Assembly (NCBI GenBank): GCA_022647565.1
Contig: JALCLA010000001.1
Location: 620,001 to 684,000 of the forward strand
Direction: 5' to 3'
Length of the DNA stretch: 64,000 nucleotides
Source of the DNA: Chiayiivirga sp.
GTDB lineage: Bacteria; Pseudomonadota; Gammaproteobacteria; Xanthomonadales; Xanthomonadaceae
Part shown: one piece after another, positions 1 through 8,112 of the stretch
Numbering within the stretch: the stretch's first letter is position 1
Layout: every line of letters begins with the position of its first letter
The notes under the pieces: model-generated
What the model was told of the DNA's origin: nothing
The model's database searches: none
The model's input: the letters and a program-made list of their open reading frames with translations, nothing else
Program-made: the position numbers and the translations under genes

Positions 1-108
1 GCGCGGATGCGCACGAACGGCGTGAACGCCTTTCTTGTCGGCGAGGCTTTCATGCGCGCCGATGAGCCTGGCATCGAGCTGGCCCGCTTGTTTGCGACAA
101 CGCCCTGA
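1..108 (+). CDS. trpC: Indole-3-glycerol phosphate synthase, C-terminal end (partial)
   Basis: Only the last 35 codons are in the window; the 5' end lies upstream. The frame reads to TGA at 106-108 and contains [14 protein letters not shown], the conserved C-terminal strand and phosphate-binding segment of TrpC, which closes the indole ring in tryptophan synthesis. In Xanthomonas-type genomes trpC lies just before clp and speD; here three secreted-protein genes sit between them. That synteny supports the call more than the short sequence alone does. Confidence 0.85.
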   Translation, partial: ARMRTNGVNAFLVGEAFMRADEPGIELARLFATTP

Positions 109-109
109 G

Positions 110-137
110 TTGCGCCACCGGCATGGCGGCGTACACT
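110..137 (+). promoter_or_regulatory. Possible sigma70 promoter for the Hcp-like gene
   Basis: TTGCGC (110-115) and TACACT (132-137) are separated by 16 bp. The predicted start of transcription near 144 lies just ahead of the ATG at 172. The -35 match is weak. Similar TAnAnT -10 boxes occur before several other genes in this window. Confidence 0.35.
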
Positions 138-171
138 CCGGCCATGCCAGCAGCAGATTGAAGGGGGCGGC

Positions 172-711
172 ATGACGATCACCCGCATCGCAGCGCTGGT
201 AGGCGCCCTGTGCCTCGCGCAAACCGCCAGCGGTGCCGTGGACACCTTCCTCTGCGTCACCGATCCGCCAATTCCCGGCCCGGTCACCGAGCCGAAGTTT
301 CGCGATTGCAGCCTGGTGCAGGGCTGGTCCGAGGCCGACTTTCTCGATGGCCCCACGGTAGAGGCCCGGGACCTGCGCGTCGGCAAGGCCGTGGACAGGG
401 CCAGCCTTCCCCTGCAGGCGGCCTTCGTCAACGGCACCGTGCTGGGACAGATGGCGATCAAGGTGCGGCGCGCCGGTGGCGCGCCCGCGGATCCGCACCT
501 CATCGTCCGGCTGTTGGACACCCAGGTGACCTCGTATGGCCTGGAGCTGGTCAACGATGCGTCGTTTCGCGAATCGCTCAGCCTGCGGCCTTCCCGCCTT
601 GAGTACACCTACTTCAAGCAAAGGCAGGACGGGTCGCTCATCACCCCGCCGTTCGCGCAGATGTGCTGGGACCTCGCCGCCGGCGCCACCACGACCGGAC
701 CGTGCCCGTGA
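172..711 (+). CDS. Secreted Hcp-like protein, copy 1
   Basis: 179 residues. A signal peptide (about 1-21, ending T-A-S-G) is followed by a domain resembling the Hcp tube protein of type VI secretion. Seen here are a V-D-R-A-S segment with L-Q-A-A-F-V-N-G, then V-R-R-A-G-G, V-R-L-L-D-T-Q-V-T-S, and a strand S-L-R-P-S-R-L-E-Y-T-Y. True Hcp proteins are cytoplasmic and lack a signal peptide, and no other T6SS gene is nearby. Four Cys positions (FLC, DC, CWD, GPCP) are shared with the next gene and would suit a disulphide-bonded extracytoplasmic protein. The C-terminus ends in a CWD-L-A-A-G-x-T-T-x-GPCP pattern. Function is unknown. Confidence 0.7.
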   Translation: MTITRIAALVGALCLAQTASGAVDTFLCVTDPPIPGPVTEPKFRDCSLVQGWSEADFLDGPTVEARDLRVGKAVDRASLPLQAAFVNGTVLGQMAIKVRRAGGAPADPHLIVRLLDTQVTSYGLELVNDASFRESLSLRPSRLEYTYFKQRQDGSLITPPFAQMCWDLAAGATTTGPCP

Positions 712-862
712 ATCCGTGCTCGTTCGATGCGTCGCTGCGCGGCGCGGACGCGTTCGCGCCGCGCGACCGGCTTGATGGTCGATACGCGCCGGCGCGGTCG
801 GCACGGCGCAGCGAGCCCGGTTCGTTCGGGGCAGGCGGCCATCGTGATTCAGGAGAGAACGA

Positions 863-1420
863 ATGAAGATGCCCTGCGTGGTGTTGCTGGCTTGCCTCGC
901 GCTGTGGCCATTTCAGGCGCAGGCCGCGCCCGATGTCTTCCTCTGTTTCCCGGCGCCAAGTTCGCAGGGCCCCCAGCAGCTCGTGGGCGAGAGTACGGAT
1001 TCCCAGTACCGGAACTGCTTCCAGTTCGACGAGGCAGCGTATGCGGCCTTTCTGGACGGCGGGCCAGCCACGATGCGCGACTTCCGATTCACCAAGAATT
1101 TCGATTCGTCCTCGGTGTCGCTGCGGCGTGCGCTGGTCGATCGCACCTTGCTGACCTCGGCCACGCTCTACGTGCGTCCGCCTGGAGCGACCTCGGGTGA
1201 CACCCTGCTGACGATTCGGTTTCTCGAATCCCGGATCAGCGCCGTGGCGGTGTCCCAAGACAATGGCGGCAACGCGGGACGTGAGACCGTCAGTTTCAGC
1301 GCTGCACGCGTCGAGTCGGCGTTTCGGCACCCGGATCCGGGGGGCGGAAGCCCGGGCGCGCCCGTTTTCACCTGTTGGGACATCGCTGCCGGGACCAGTA
1401 CGCCGGGGCCCTGTCCTTAG
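863..1420 (+). CDS. Secreted Hcp-like protein, copy 2
   Basis: 185 residues, a diverged paralogue of the protein encoded at 172-711. The start ATG at 863 follows AGGAGA at 851-856. A signal peptide ends near A-Q-A-A. The Hcp-like core is recognisable: R-D-F-R-F-T-K, V-S-L-R-R-A-L-V-D-R, L-Y-V-R-P-P-G-A, L-T-I-R-F-L-E-S-R-I, and F-S-A-A-R-V-E. The four shared Cys and the CWD-I-A-A-G-T-S-T-x-GPCP ending match copy 1. It sits 3 bp before the next gene and probably shares its transcript. Role is unknown; a secreted structural or adhesive protein is one possibility. Confidence 0.7.
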   Translation: MKMPCVVLLACLALWPFQAQAAPDVFLCFPAPSSQGPQQLVGESTDSQYRNCFQFDEAAYAAFLDGGPATMRDFRFTKNFDSSSVSLRRALVDRTLLTSATLYVRPPGATSGDTLLTIRFLESRISAVAVSQDNGGNAGRETVSFSAARVESAFRHPDPGGGSPGAPVFTCWDIAAGTSTPGPCP

Positions 1421-1423
1421 GCC

Positions 1424-2221
1424 ATGGGCGCACGCGCTTCGATCGTCTGGTTCGGAGCGTGGCTGGCGGCTGCGAGCAGCATCCATGCGGAACCGGTGGC
1501 CCTGTTCTCGGGCAAGACGGCCACCGAAGCCAAGCAAGACATCGCTCTGGCGTATCCCGATTCCAGCCGCATCGATCGCGAGGCGGTGGCACGTGCGGCG
1601 CGCGCGCTGGGTGCGCGCGACGAAGACACGATCGTGTGGTTCGCCACGTCGGCGCGCGCGCAACGGCTGGATGAGCTGCCGCCGGATCAGCGCGTGGTGT
1701 TCCATTGCGTCGGACCCGACACCGAAGGCTTCGAACGGGGTGCCGTGCTGCTATCGCCGGCGCCGCGCGACCTCGACCCCGCGTTGTGGGTTCATGCCGC
1801 GCTGCACCGCGTGTTGTGGTGGCCCGGGTTGCCCGACGTCACCGCGTGCGGAGCGGCCGTGGCGGTGCTGGCGCTGGATCCGGCGGCGCTGTCCTTCGGC
1901 GACGTCACGCTGAACGAGTCGCGTGAAATGAGCGCATCGGTGCAGAACATCGGGTCGGTGGAACTCGGCCTGGGTCAGGCGCTGGCGAACGGCAGCGGCT
2001 ACACGCTCGTCGCCGATTCGTGCAGCGGATCGGAACTGTTGCCAGGCCAGTCCTGCGAAATCCGAGTCGGGTTCGCACCGCCGGCTTCCGGCGCAGCCAG
2101 CGGAACGGTCGCCATTCCCAACAGCGGTGTTACACCGCTGGCCATGCTTGCGCTGCACGGAAACGGAACCGAGCCACCGGCGAGCGCTGGCCAGATCTTC
2201 GCGTCTGGCTTCGAGAACTGA
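1424..2221 (+). CDS. Secreted protein with choice-of-anchor D (ASH-like) domain and C-terminal SGFE motif
   Basis: 265 residues. It has a signal peptide (about 1-22), an uncharacterised N-terminal part, then from about residue 145 a single ASH-like beta domain. That domain shows L-D-P-A-A-L-S-F-G-D-V-T-L, the S-V-Q-N-I-G-S strand and S-C-E-I-R-V-G-F-A-P. The protein ends in I-F-A-S-G-F-E-N, a variant of the (D/S)GFE tail that is common on exported proteins of this bacterial group and also ends the protein at 9350-13786. It starts 3 bp after the preceding Hcp-like gene. The three exported proteins probably act together at the cell surface; I do not recognise a specific function. Confidence 0.65.
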   Translation: MGARASIVWFGAWLAAASSIHAEPVALFSGKTATEAKQDIALAYPDSSRIDREAVARAARALGARDEDTIVWFATSARAQRLDELPPDQRVVFHCVGPDTEGFERGAVLLSPAPRDLDPALWVHAALHRVLWWPGLPDVTACGAAVAVLALDPAALSFGDVTLNESREMSASVQNIGSVELGLGQALANGSGYTLVADSCSGSELLPGQSCEIRVGFAPPASGAASGTVAIPNSGVTPLAMLALHGNGTEPPASAGQIFASGFEN

Positions 2222-2249
2222 TCCGGCCGGTGGGCTGGAGCGCCGGGTG

Positions 2250-2948
2250 CTACGGCTTGTCCCGATACACCACGATGGTCTTGCCGCGCGCCTGCAGCAT
2301 GCCCTGTTCTTCCAGTTGCTTCAGGACGCGCCCCGCCATCTCGCGCGAACAGCCCACGATACGTGCCAGCTCCTGGCGCGAGACGCGGATCTGGGTGCCG
2401 TTGGGATGGCTCATGGCATCCGGTTCCTGGCACAGGTCGACCACGGTGCTGGCGATGCGGCTGGTGACATCCATGAAGGCCAGGCGGCTGGCCTTGCGGC
2501 TGGTGTGCAGCAGGCGCTTGGTGAGCTGGCTGCCGATGGCATAGAGGATGCGCGGGCAGTCGTCGGCCAGGGGGCCGGCGAACAGGGCGTGCAGGCGGTC
2601 GTAGGCGATCTCGGCCAGCTCGCAGGCGGTGCGGGTGCGCAGCAGCACTTCGCGCTGCGGGGCCGAAATGAAGATGCCGGTTTCGCCCACGAACTCGCCG
2701 GCGTTGATGTAGCCCAGCACCAGCTCGCGCCCTTCCTCCTCTTCGCTCATCACGCTGAGCGAGCCGGAAATCACGTAATACATGGTGCTGGCCGGGTCGC
2801 CGGGTCGGAACACGTCGGCGCGGCTGGGATAGCGGCGCCGGTGACAATGGGCCAGGAAGCGGTCAAAACTGCCGTGCTCGGGCGACAGCGAGACCGGCGA
2901 ATAGGGCCGGCGCAAGGCGCTGCGCAACATGTAGCTGGGTGTCGACAT
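2250..2948 (-). CDS. clp: CRP/FNR-family global regulator Clp
   Basis: 232 residues, the length of Xanthomonas Clp. An N-terminal cyclic-nucleotide-binding jelly roll (about 30-150) includes G-E-F-V-G-E-T-G and Q-R-E-V-L-L-R-T. A C-terminal winged helix includes the recognition helix S-R-Q-E-L-A-R-I-V-G-C-S-R-E. Glu100 sits where E. coli CRP has the cAMP-contacting Ser of its Arg-Ser pair. A Glu at this position is typical of Clp proteins that answer to cyclic-di-GMP rather than cAMP. In relatives Clp controls extracellular enzymes, polysaccharide and virulence genes. The ATG is preceded by GGGGAG on the minus strand. It is divergent from speD, as in Xanthomonas. Confidence 0.9.
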   Translation of the reverse strand: MSTPSYMLRSALRRPYSPVSLSPEHGSFDRFLAHCHRRRYPSRADVFRPGDPASTMYYVISGSLSVMSEEEEGRELVLGYINAGEFVGETGIFISAPQREVLLRTRTACELAEIAYDRLHALFAGPLADDCPRILYAIGSQLTKRLLHTSRKASRLAFMDVTSRIASTVVDLCQEPDAMSHPNGTQIRVSRQELARIVGCSREMAGRVLKQLEEQGMLQARGKTIVVYRDKP

Positions 2949-2979
2949 CGCTCCCCCGCGATACTTCCGGTACCGACGT

Positions 2980-3007
2980 AGCTTAACGCGACCTGCGTCA
3001 CGTTCAA
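2980..3007 (-). promoter_or_regulatory. Possible clp promoter
   Basis: On the minus strand TTGAAC (3007-3002) and TAAGCT (2985-2980) are 16 bp apart, and the clp start codon lies about 30 bases downstream. Both boxes are imperfect. Confidence 0.3.
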
Positions 3008-3159
3008 ACGCCCGTTCAGCGGCGCGCCGCCGGCGCGGTTTAATCCGCCGCCGCTTTGCCCGATAATCGCCGCCCAGCGCGGGCCCCCCGCGGTCGCCCG
3101 CCCGGTTCCGGAGCGGTGTTTTCCACCCTTGTCCTTATCCGTCCGTCGAGGGGATCGCC

Positions 3160-3978
3160 GTGGTCAAGCCACTTCCGCGCCTCAAGCTCCAGGGGTTCAA
3201 CAACCTCACCAAGGCGCTCAGTTTCAACATCTATGACGTCTGCTACGCCATCACCGAGGAGCAGCGCCAGCGCTACATCGAGTACATCGACGAGGCCTAC
3301 AACGCCGAGCGCCTGACCCAGATCCTCACTGACGTGGCCGACATCATCGGCGCCAACATCCTCAACGTCGCCCGCCAGGACTACGATCCGCAGGGCGCGT
3401 CGGTCACCATCCTCATTTCCGAGGAGCCGGTGATCGACAAGAAGGCGGCGGGCAAGGAGATCGTCTCGGGCGCGGTGCGCGAGCACCCGGAAGACGTGGC
3501 GGTGCTGGCGCACCTGGACAAGAGCCACATCACCGTCCACACCTATCCGGAAACGCATCCGCACAACGGCATCGCGACCTTCCGCGCCGACATCGACGTG
3601 GCCACCTGCGGCGTGATCTCGCCGCTGAAGGCCTTGAATTACCTGATCGAAAGCCTGGAATCCGACATCGTGGTGATGGACTACCGCGTGCGCGGCTTCA
3701 CCCGCGACGTGAAGGGTCGGAAGCACTACATCGACCACCGCATCAATTCGATCCAGGACTACCTCTCGACGCCGATCAAGAAGAAGTACGAGATGTTCGA
3801 CGTCAACGTGTACCAGGAAAACATCTTCCACACCAAGATGCATGTGAAGGACTTCGACCTCGACACCTACCTGTTCGAAGAGAAGGCCAAGAACCTCTCG
3901 TTCAAAGACCGCCAGCGCATCGAGATGCAGCTGCGACGCGAGATCGAGGAGTTGTTCCACGGGCGCAATCTCGACTGA
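3160..3978 (+). CDS. speD: S-adenosylmethionine decarboxylase proenzyme (long form)
   Basis: 272 residues, matching the E. coli and xanthomonad type (about 264), not the short Bacillus type. It makes decarboxylated SAM for spermidine synthesis. The self-cleavage site is visible at L-D-K-S-H-I-T-V-H: Ser122 would become the pyruvoyl group. The catalytic Cys in V-A-T-C-G-V-I-S-P is Cys150. The start is GTG at 3160; no ATG precedes the conserved [10 protein letters not shown] segment. It is divergent from clp across about 210 bp. Confidence 0.93.
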   Translation: MVKPLPRLKLQGFNNLTKALSFNIYDVCYAITEEQRQRYIEYIDEAYNAERLTQILTDVADIIGANILNVARQDYDPQGASVTILISEEPVIDKKAAGKEIVSGAVREHPEDVAVLAHLDKSHITVHTYPETHPHNGIATFRADIDVATCGVISPLKALNYLIESLESDIVVMDYRVRGFTRDVKGRKHYIDHRINSIQDYLSTPIKKKYEMFDVNVYQENIFHTKMHVKDFDLDTYLFEEKAKNLSFKDRQRIEMQLRREIEELFHGRNLD

Positions 3979-3983
3979 TCGAC

Positions 3984-4012
3984 GCGGCGCGGATCGCTCC
4001 GCGCCGCCTTTC
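3984..4012 (+). terminator. Hairpin after speD
   Basis: GCGGCGCGGA, loop TCGC, TCCGCGCCGC (3984-4007), then CTTTC. The stem is perfect, but the T run is short and the next ATG is at 4019, so it may only attenuate. Confidence 0.4.
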
Positions 4013-4018
4013 GCCGCC

Positions 4019-4729
4019 ATGTCCCGGATCGAACTGGTCGGTTTCGATGCCGACGACACCCTGTGGCGCAGCGAGGACTACTTCCAGTCCGCGCACGCGC
4101 AGTTCGAGCGCATCCTCGGGCGCTACATCGACCTGGCCGACGCGTGCGTGCACGAGCGGCTGCTTGCCACCGAGCGCCGCAATCTCGGGCTGTTCGGCTA
4201 CGGCGCCAAGGGCATGACCTTGTCGATGCTGGAGACCGCGATCGCGCTCACCGAGGAGCGCATCTCTGCCACCGACCTGCATCGCCTGCTGGAGCTGGGC
4301 AAGGGCGTGCTGACCCATCCGGTGGAGCTGCTGCCCGGCGTGCGTGCCGCGGTGGAGGCAGTGGCGGAGTCGCATCGCGTGGTGCTGATCACCAAGGGTG
4401 ACCTGTTCCACCAGGAAGCGAAGATCGCGGCCTCGGGTCTGGCGGATCGGTTCACCCGCATCGAGATCGTGTCCGAGAAGAACGAGGCCGCCTACGCGCG
4501 CGTGCTGCGCGAGTGCGGCGTCGCGCCCGAACGTTTCGTGATGGTGGGCAACTCGATGCGGTCGGATATCGAACCGGTGCTGCGGCTGGGCGGCTGGGGC
4601 GTACACGTGCCGTACCGGCTGACCTGGGCGCTGGAAGCCGAACATACCGTCGATGCCGGGCATGCACGTTTCTGCACCGTGGCGGATGCCGCCGGAATTC
4701 CGGCAGCGCTTGCCGGCTTGGGCGTTTAG
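4019..4729 (+). CDS. HAD-superfamily hydrolase
   Basis: 236 residues. Motif I is F-D-A-D-D-T-L-W (nucleophile Asp plus acid/base Asp at the N-terminus), motif II is L-I-T-K-G-D, and motif IV is M-V-G-N-S-M-R-S-D. A long helical cap lies between motifs I and II. This is the arrangement of small-molecule HAD phosphatases of the YjjG/PhnX-like subclass. The substrate cannot be read from the sequence. It follows speD in the same direction by about 40 bp and may be co-transcribed. Confidence 0.8.
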   Translation: MSRIELVGFDADDTLWRSEDYFQSAHAQFERILGRYIDLADACVHERLLATERRNLGLFGYGAKGMTLSMLETAIALTEERISATDLHRLLELGKGVLTHPVELLPGVRAAVEAVAESHRVVLITKGDLFHQEAKIAASGLADRFTRIEIVSEKNEAAYARVLRECGVAPERFVMVGNSMRSDIEPVLRLGGWGVHVPYRLTWALEAEHTVDAGHARFCTVADAAGIPAALAGLGV

Positions 4730-4831
4730 CGGGGATTGAACCTGCGCCGGCGCGATTGAGCGGCGGTTCACTCCCGGCGCCGCAGAGTGCGCAACGTCGA
4801 AACTTCGACGTCCCGTGCCGAGGAGCAAGCC

Positions 4832-5242
4832 ATGCGTAGTACCGTTTTCTCCCTGTTGCTGGTGGCCGGCGCCGTGATCGGTTTGACCGGTGCCGGCAGC
4901 GCCGAGGCGTATCACGATGGCCGCATCTATGTCGGCATCGGCGACGTGAGCTTCGCCTATGGTCGCCCCTATTGGCGCTACGACAACCGGCCGCTTTACG
5001 TGGTGCATGAGCGCGGCTATCCGCGCTACTACCGGTTCGAGGATCGCTACCATGGCCCGGCCTACGGCTATCCACCACCGGCCTACGGCTACCGGCACGA
5101 CTGGCGACGCGAGCGTGATTGGCGCTCTGGCTATCCGCACTGGAATCACCCCGGGAACCACGGCCATGGGCACGACTATGGCCACGATCACGGGCATGAT
5201 CGCCGGCATCACCCGCGGCGGCGCGATCGTCGCTGGGACTGA
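4832..5242 (+). CDS. Exported His/Tyr-rich protein
   Basis: 136 residues. I chose the ATG at 4832, which has AGGAGC upstream and opens directly into a signal peptide (cleavage after about G-S-A-E-A). The earlier in-frame ATG at 4787 would add an unlikely polar leader. The mature part is Tyr/Pro-rich (P-A-Y-G-Y-P-P-P-A-Y-G-Y), then His/Gly/Asp-rich with repeated G-H-D-Y-G-H-D-H-G-H-D, then a basic tail R-R-R-D-R-R. The His-rich repeats suggest metal (Ni, Zn, Cu) binding in the periplasm. No known family assigned. It is followed by a strong terminator. Confidence 0.6.
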   Translation: MRSTVFSLLLVAGAVIGLTGAGSAEAYHDGRIYVGIGDVSFAYGRPYWRYDNRPLYVVHERGYPRYYRFEDRYHGPAYGYPPPAYGYRHDWRRERDWRSGYPHWNHPGNHGHGHDYGHDHGHDRRHHPRRRDRRWD

Positions 5243-5274
5243 GCCCGGGGCGGCCGGGGAATGCTGAACAAGCC

Positions 5275-5305
5275 GGGGGCGGATCGTCAGGTCCGCCCCC
5301 TCGTT
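5275..5305 (+). terminator. Rho-independent terminator after the His-rich gene
   Basis: GGGGGCGGA (5275-5283), 8-nt loop, TCCGCCCCC (5292-5300), then TCGTTTG. Perfect 9-bp GC stem with a short T-rich tail. Confidence 0.6.
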
Positions 5306-5433
5306 TGTGGGCTTGTCCCCTCCGTGCGCGCCGGTGAGGATAGACGTGTCTGGGGAGCGGAGGCTGGGGCGATGTCGCGGTTTGCGTTGCTTGCTCGTCC
5401 TTGCGGGAAGATGCTTTCCCGTCGAGGCCTCGC

Positions 5434-5652
5434 GTGAGTTCCGTCCAGGCGATCAATCGCTACTGCCCGCGCTCCGGTCGCCCGGTAATGGCTGATTCCC
5501 TGGCGCGCTATCGCGGATTGGTCGTGGGCTTCTGCAACCCGCGTTGCCGTGATGATTTCGCGGCCCATGTCGGCCAACGTCCACTCGACACGCGCTATTT
5601 CGATGCCCTGATCTGCGAGCTGGAGCTGCCCGCCGGGGATGGCCTGGACTGA
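5434..5652 (+). CDS. Small Cys-rich YHS/TRASH-like protein
   Basis: 72 residues from GTG at 5434; a TTG at 5401 would add 11 residues. The ATG inside the conserved region is too late. The Cys pattern Y-C-P-R-S-G-R-P-V ... G-F-C-N-P-R-C-R-D-D-F resembles YHS/TRASH metal-binding proteins (CPxSGxPV, then CNPxCRD about 20 residues on). Proteins of this type are often mis-annotated as glutathione S-transferase. A role in metal sensing or delivery would fit the ArsR-type regulator that follows, but that is inference. Confidence 0.5.
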   Translation: MSSVQAINRYCPRSGRPVMADSLARYRGLVVGFCNPRCRDDFAAHVGQRPLDTRYFDALICELELPAGDGLD

Positions 5653-5771
5653 GTCCGCGTTCCCGGGTTTCGCTTGGGCGCAAATTCATGATCACCTTCG
5701 CCCGGCATGACTTCGGGCACTGGGGCGCTGGGCCAACGCCAGCGAGCCTGAAGCTGTCCACGAGGCAGCGC

Positions 5772-6071
5772 ATGAATGCATCCCAGGCACGGCGCTTCGT
5801 TGCAGAGGCGCACATCGCGCAGATCGGCCAGGCCTTGGCGCACCCCTTGCGGGTTCGAGCCTTGAGCGTGCTGCTGGCGGGCGAAGCCATGCGCGCGGGC
5901 GTGCTGGCGCGGCGCTTGCACGTGGCCTTGCCCCTGATGAAGCAACACTTGCTGCGATTGCAGGAATCAGGACTGGTCGACAGTGAGCGGATCGGCGAGG
6001 CGGTGTACTACCGGCTCGCCGATCTGGCCGAGGCGATCCGGCCCTTGCTGTCGCGCGCCGCCCCGCACTGA
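5772..6071 (+). CDS. ArsR-type winged-helix regulator
   Basis: 99 residues from ATG 5772, preceded by GAGG. The earlier in-frame ATG at 5688 would give a leader without similarity. The HTH region A-L-A-H-P-L-R-V-R-A-L-S-V-L-L-A-G and L-P-L-M-K-Q-H-L-L-R-L-Q-E-S-G-L-V, followed by a Y-Y-R-L-A wing, is typical of ArsR/SmtB. I see no clear Cys or His metal site (no CxC in the recognition helix), so the inducer is unknown. Confidence 0.65.
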   Translation: MNASQARRFVAEAHIAQIGQALAHPLRVRALSVLLAGEAMRAGVLARRLHVALPLMKQHLLRLQESGLVDSERIGEAVYYRLADLAEAIRPLLSRAAPH

Positions 6072-6105
6072 GGCGGCGTCAGCCGGACGGTTGCGGTGGC
6101 AACCA

Positions 6106-6747
6106 TCAACCAGCGCGCAGGTCGAACACGATCGGCACCCTTGCCCAGGCCGACACGGCGCGGCCCTCCACCACAGCGGGCTGGAAGCGCCAGCGCGCCA
6201 GCACGTGTTCGCTGGCGCTGCGGTCGAGCAGGCCGTGGCCGCTGCTGCGTTCGACCAACACCTCCGTTGGCCGACCGTCGGCGCCCACCCGCACCCGCAG
6301 CAGCACCGTGCCCTCCCAGCCACGGCGTCGCGCGAGGCTTGGGTAGGCCGGCGGTGCCGCGTGATCGTAGGCGATCTGTGCCGCGCGGCTGGATGGTGGC
6401 GCTGCTTCCACCGGTCCCGGCGCGTCGAACTCGGGGGCGGCCGGCACGAAGGGAACCGGCAACGCGGAGTCGGCCAGTTGCACCGGCACCGTCTCGGCCA
6501 CCGGTGTGCTGCGGGGTTGGGGCTGACGACGCGGCGGCGTCGGTACCGGCGGCACCGGTTCGGGTTTCGCCACGACCTCGGCCACGAAATCCACCACCAG
6601 GTCCTGCGGCCTCGCAATAACCGAGGGCTGCAGCGGTGCCGAGGGCATCAGCATCAGGCCCAATGCCAACGCGTGCAGGCCTACCGCGATGCTGCCGGCG
6701 CTGATGCGCAGCGGCGAGAGTTCCACGTCGGATGCGATGCGGTACAT
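6106..6747 (-). CDS. TonB-like energy transducer
   Basis: 213 residues from ATG 6747, which has GGGGGA upstream; an in-frame ATG at 6771 is less likely. It has an N-terminal membrane segment (about 17-35), a Pro-rich periplasmic linker (K-P-E-P-V-P-P-V-P-T-P-P), and a C-terminal TonB domain. The domain shows Y-P-S-L-A-R-R-R-G-W-E-G-T-V-L-L-R-V and the closing R-V-P-I-V-F-D-L. TonB proteins couple the ExbBD motor to outer-membrane receptors. No exbB or exbD is adjacent, so this is an orphan TonB paralogue. Confidence 0.8.
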   Translation of the reverse strand: MYRIASDVELSPLRISAGSIAVGLHALALGLMLMPSAPLQPSVIARPQDLVVDFVAEVVAKPEPVPPVPTPPRRQPQPRSTPVAETVPVQLADSALPVPFVPAAPEFDAPGPVEAAPPSSRAAQIAYDHAAPPAYPSLARRRGWEGTVLLRVRVGADGRPTEVLVERSSGHGLLDRSASEHVLARWRFQPAVVEGRAVSAWARVPIVFDLRAG

Positions 6748-6903
6748 GTGCGTCCCCCGAGACGACCCCACGTCGGGGCCTGGGCGGGTTCAACGCGGCC
6801 AGATCGGAAACGGGGTTGGCGGGCAGGTCACATCCGGCCGGTGGCCGGGTCTAAACCCATAGTCGCCTTGGCGCATCGCATGAAGACCGAACGGAGGTAC
6901 CGC

Positions 6904-7254
6904 ATGAACAGGCCGCTGCTTACCGCAACCTTGCTGATCTTCGGCCTGGGCCTGCTGCTGGTGCTGTTCGGCTGGAGCGGACCGTTCGAGTTTGCCCTTG
7001 CCCTGGGCAGTGGTCTGTGGGGCGCGCTGTTCGGCGTATTCGGCGCCTTGGTGGGCGTGGGCCTGGCGGTGTTCGCAGCGGCGCTGGCCCTGATCGCCAC
7101 CGTGTTCGGGCTGGTCGTGGCGGTGCTGGCGGTGGTGGTGAGTCTGGGCGTGATCGCCTTGCCGCTACTGGTGCCGCTGGCGCTGGTCTTTGGCCTCGTC
7201 TGGTGGCTGGCACGGCGCCCCACACCGCGCCCGGCGTTGCCGCGACCGGCCTGA
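6904..7254 (+). CDS. Small hydrophobic membrane protein
   Basis: 116 residues; ATG 6904 follows GGAGGT at 6894-6899, an excellent ribosome site that sets the start. Nearly the whole protein is hydrophobic with Gly/Ala/Val/Leu repeats, giving three or four membrane segments, and a short basic, Pro-rich tail ends W-L-A-R-R-P-T-P-R-P. No family recognised. It may be a membrane stress protein, but nothing in the sequence shows this. Confidence 0.5.
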   Translation: MNRPLLTATLLIFGLGLLLVLFGWSGPFEFALALGSGLWGALFGVFGALVGVGLAVFAAALALIATVFGLVVAVLAVVVSLGVIALPLLVPLALVFGLVWWLARRPTPRPALPRPA

Positions 7255-7291
7255 GTCCGCTTGCCGATCGCGCGCGGGCGTCGGGCCGGAA

Positions 7292-8059
7292 CTACTCGAC
7301 CCAGCCTGCCACCATCACGCGCTTGCGGTGCACCAGTTGTTCGTAGCCGTCGTCGGGCACGGGCAGCACTTCGACCCGCGCGAAGCCGATGCGTTGCATG
7401 ATCCACACCAGCGCCTCGACGCTGGGCACCAGGCAGATGCCCGTGGTGGAGGCTTCCGGACCGTGGGTTTCGCCGGTTTCGTCGATGATGCCGAAACTGC
7501 CCTTGAGCGGGCGCACGAAGCGATAGCTGCCGTAATCGACCCAGCCGGTCAGGCCGGGAACGACCTGGGTTTCGACCACGCACAGGCGCCGGCACAGCGC
7601 GCGCGCCACGCGCAGCGCACCGACCGGGTTTTCGAGGTGATAGATCAGGCCAAAGCACAGCACCAGGTCGTGCGTGCCGAGGTCCTGCGCCGTCACCGCG
7701 TGCACGTCGCGCTCGATCAGGTCGATCTGCGACAGCGCCAGCGCATCGCGGATCAGGCTCGCATCGGCGATGTGTTCGGGGCGCGCGTCGATGCCGGTGA
7801 CGCGTCCGAATCCCGACTGCGCCAGGTGCGCGGAGAACCAGCCCTGATGACAGGCCAGATCCACCGCCGTGAGGCGCGAACGATCCGCGTCGAATTCGCG
7901 CGCCAGCGCCGCGTCCAGCATCTGGGTGCGGGTGTGGTGGATGGCATCCAGCTCACCCGTTCCGTAGGTCGGCGTAGTGCGGCCTGAGGGCAGACGGAAT
8001 GGATAGAACCAGGTCTTGGCCAGCGCCTGCGCTTCGAGATTCGGGAGGGAGTCGGACAT
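7292..8059 (-). CDS. Class I SAM-dependent methyltransferase (DUF1698/CmoB-like)
   Basis: 255 residues from ATG 8059; a TTG at 8074 is an alternative. The SAM site reads V-D-L-A-C-H-Q-G-W-F-S, then V-T-G-I-D-A-R-P-E-H-I and L-C-F-G-L-I-Y-H-L-E-N-P. The F-G-L-I-Y-H-L segment and the N-terminal W-F-Y-P-F-R-L are like those of the CmoB/DUF1698 group. CmoB itself is longer and carboxymethylates tRNA, so I do not assign that activity. The substrate is unknown. Confidence 0.7.
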   Translation of the reverse strand: MSDSLPNLEAQALAKTWFYPFRLPSGRTTPTYGTGELDAIHHTRTQMLDAALAREFDADRSRLTAVDLACHQGWFSAHLAQSGFGRVTGIDARPEHIADASLIRDALALSQIDLIERDVHAVTAQDLGTHDLVLCFGLIYHLENPVGALRVARALCRRLCVVETQVVPGLTGWVDYGSYRFVRPLKGSFGIIDETGETHGPEASTTGICLVPSVEALVWIMQRIGFARVEVLPVPDDGYEQLVHRKRVMVAGWVE

Positions 8060-8112
8060 GACGCGATCCAGCAAGGGGCGCAGAGTTTAGCCGAGTGGGG
8101 ATTCCCGAGGCG

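Noticed and set aside
172..1420. Type VI secretion system locus
   Set aside because: Only Hcp-like domains are present, both with signal peptides; no Tss genes, ClpV or VgrG in the window.
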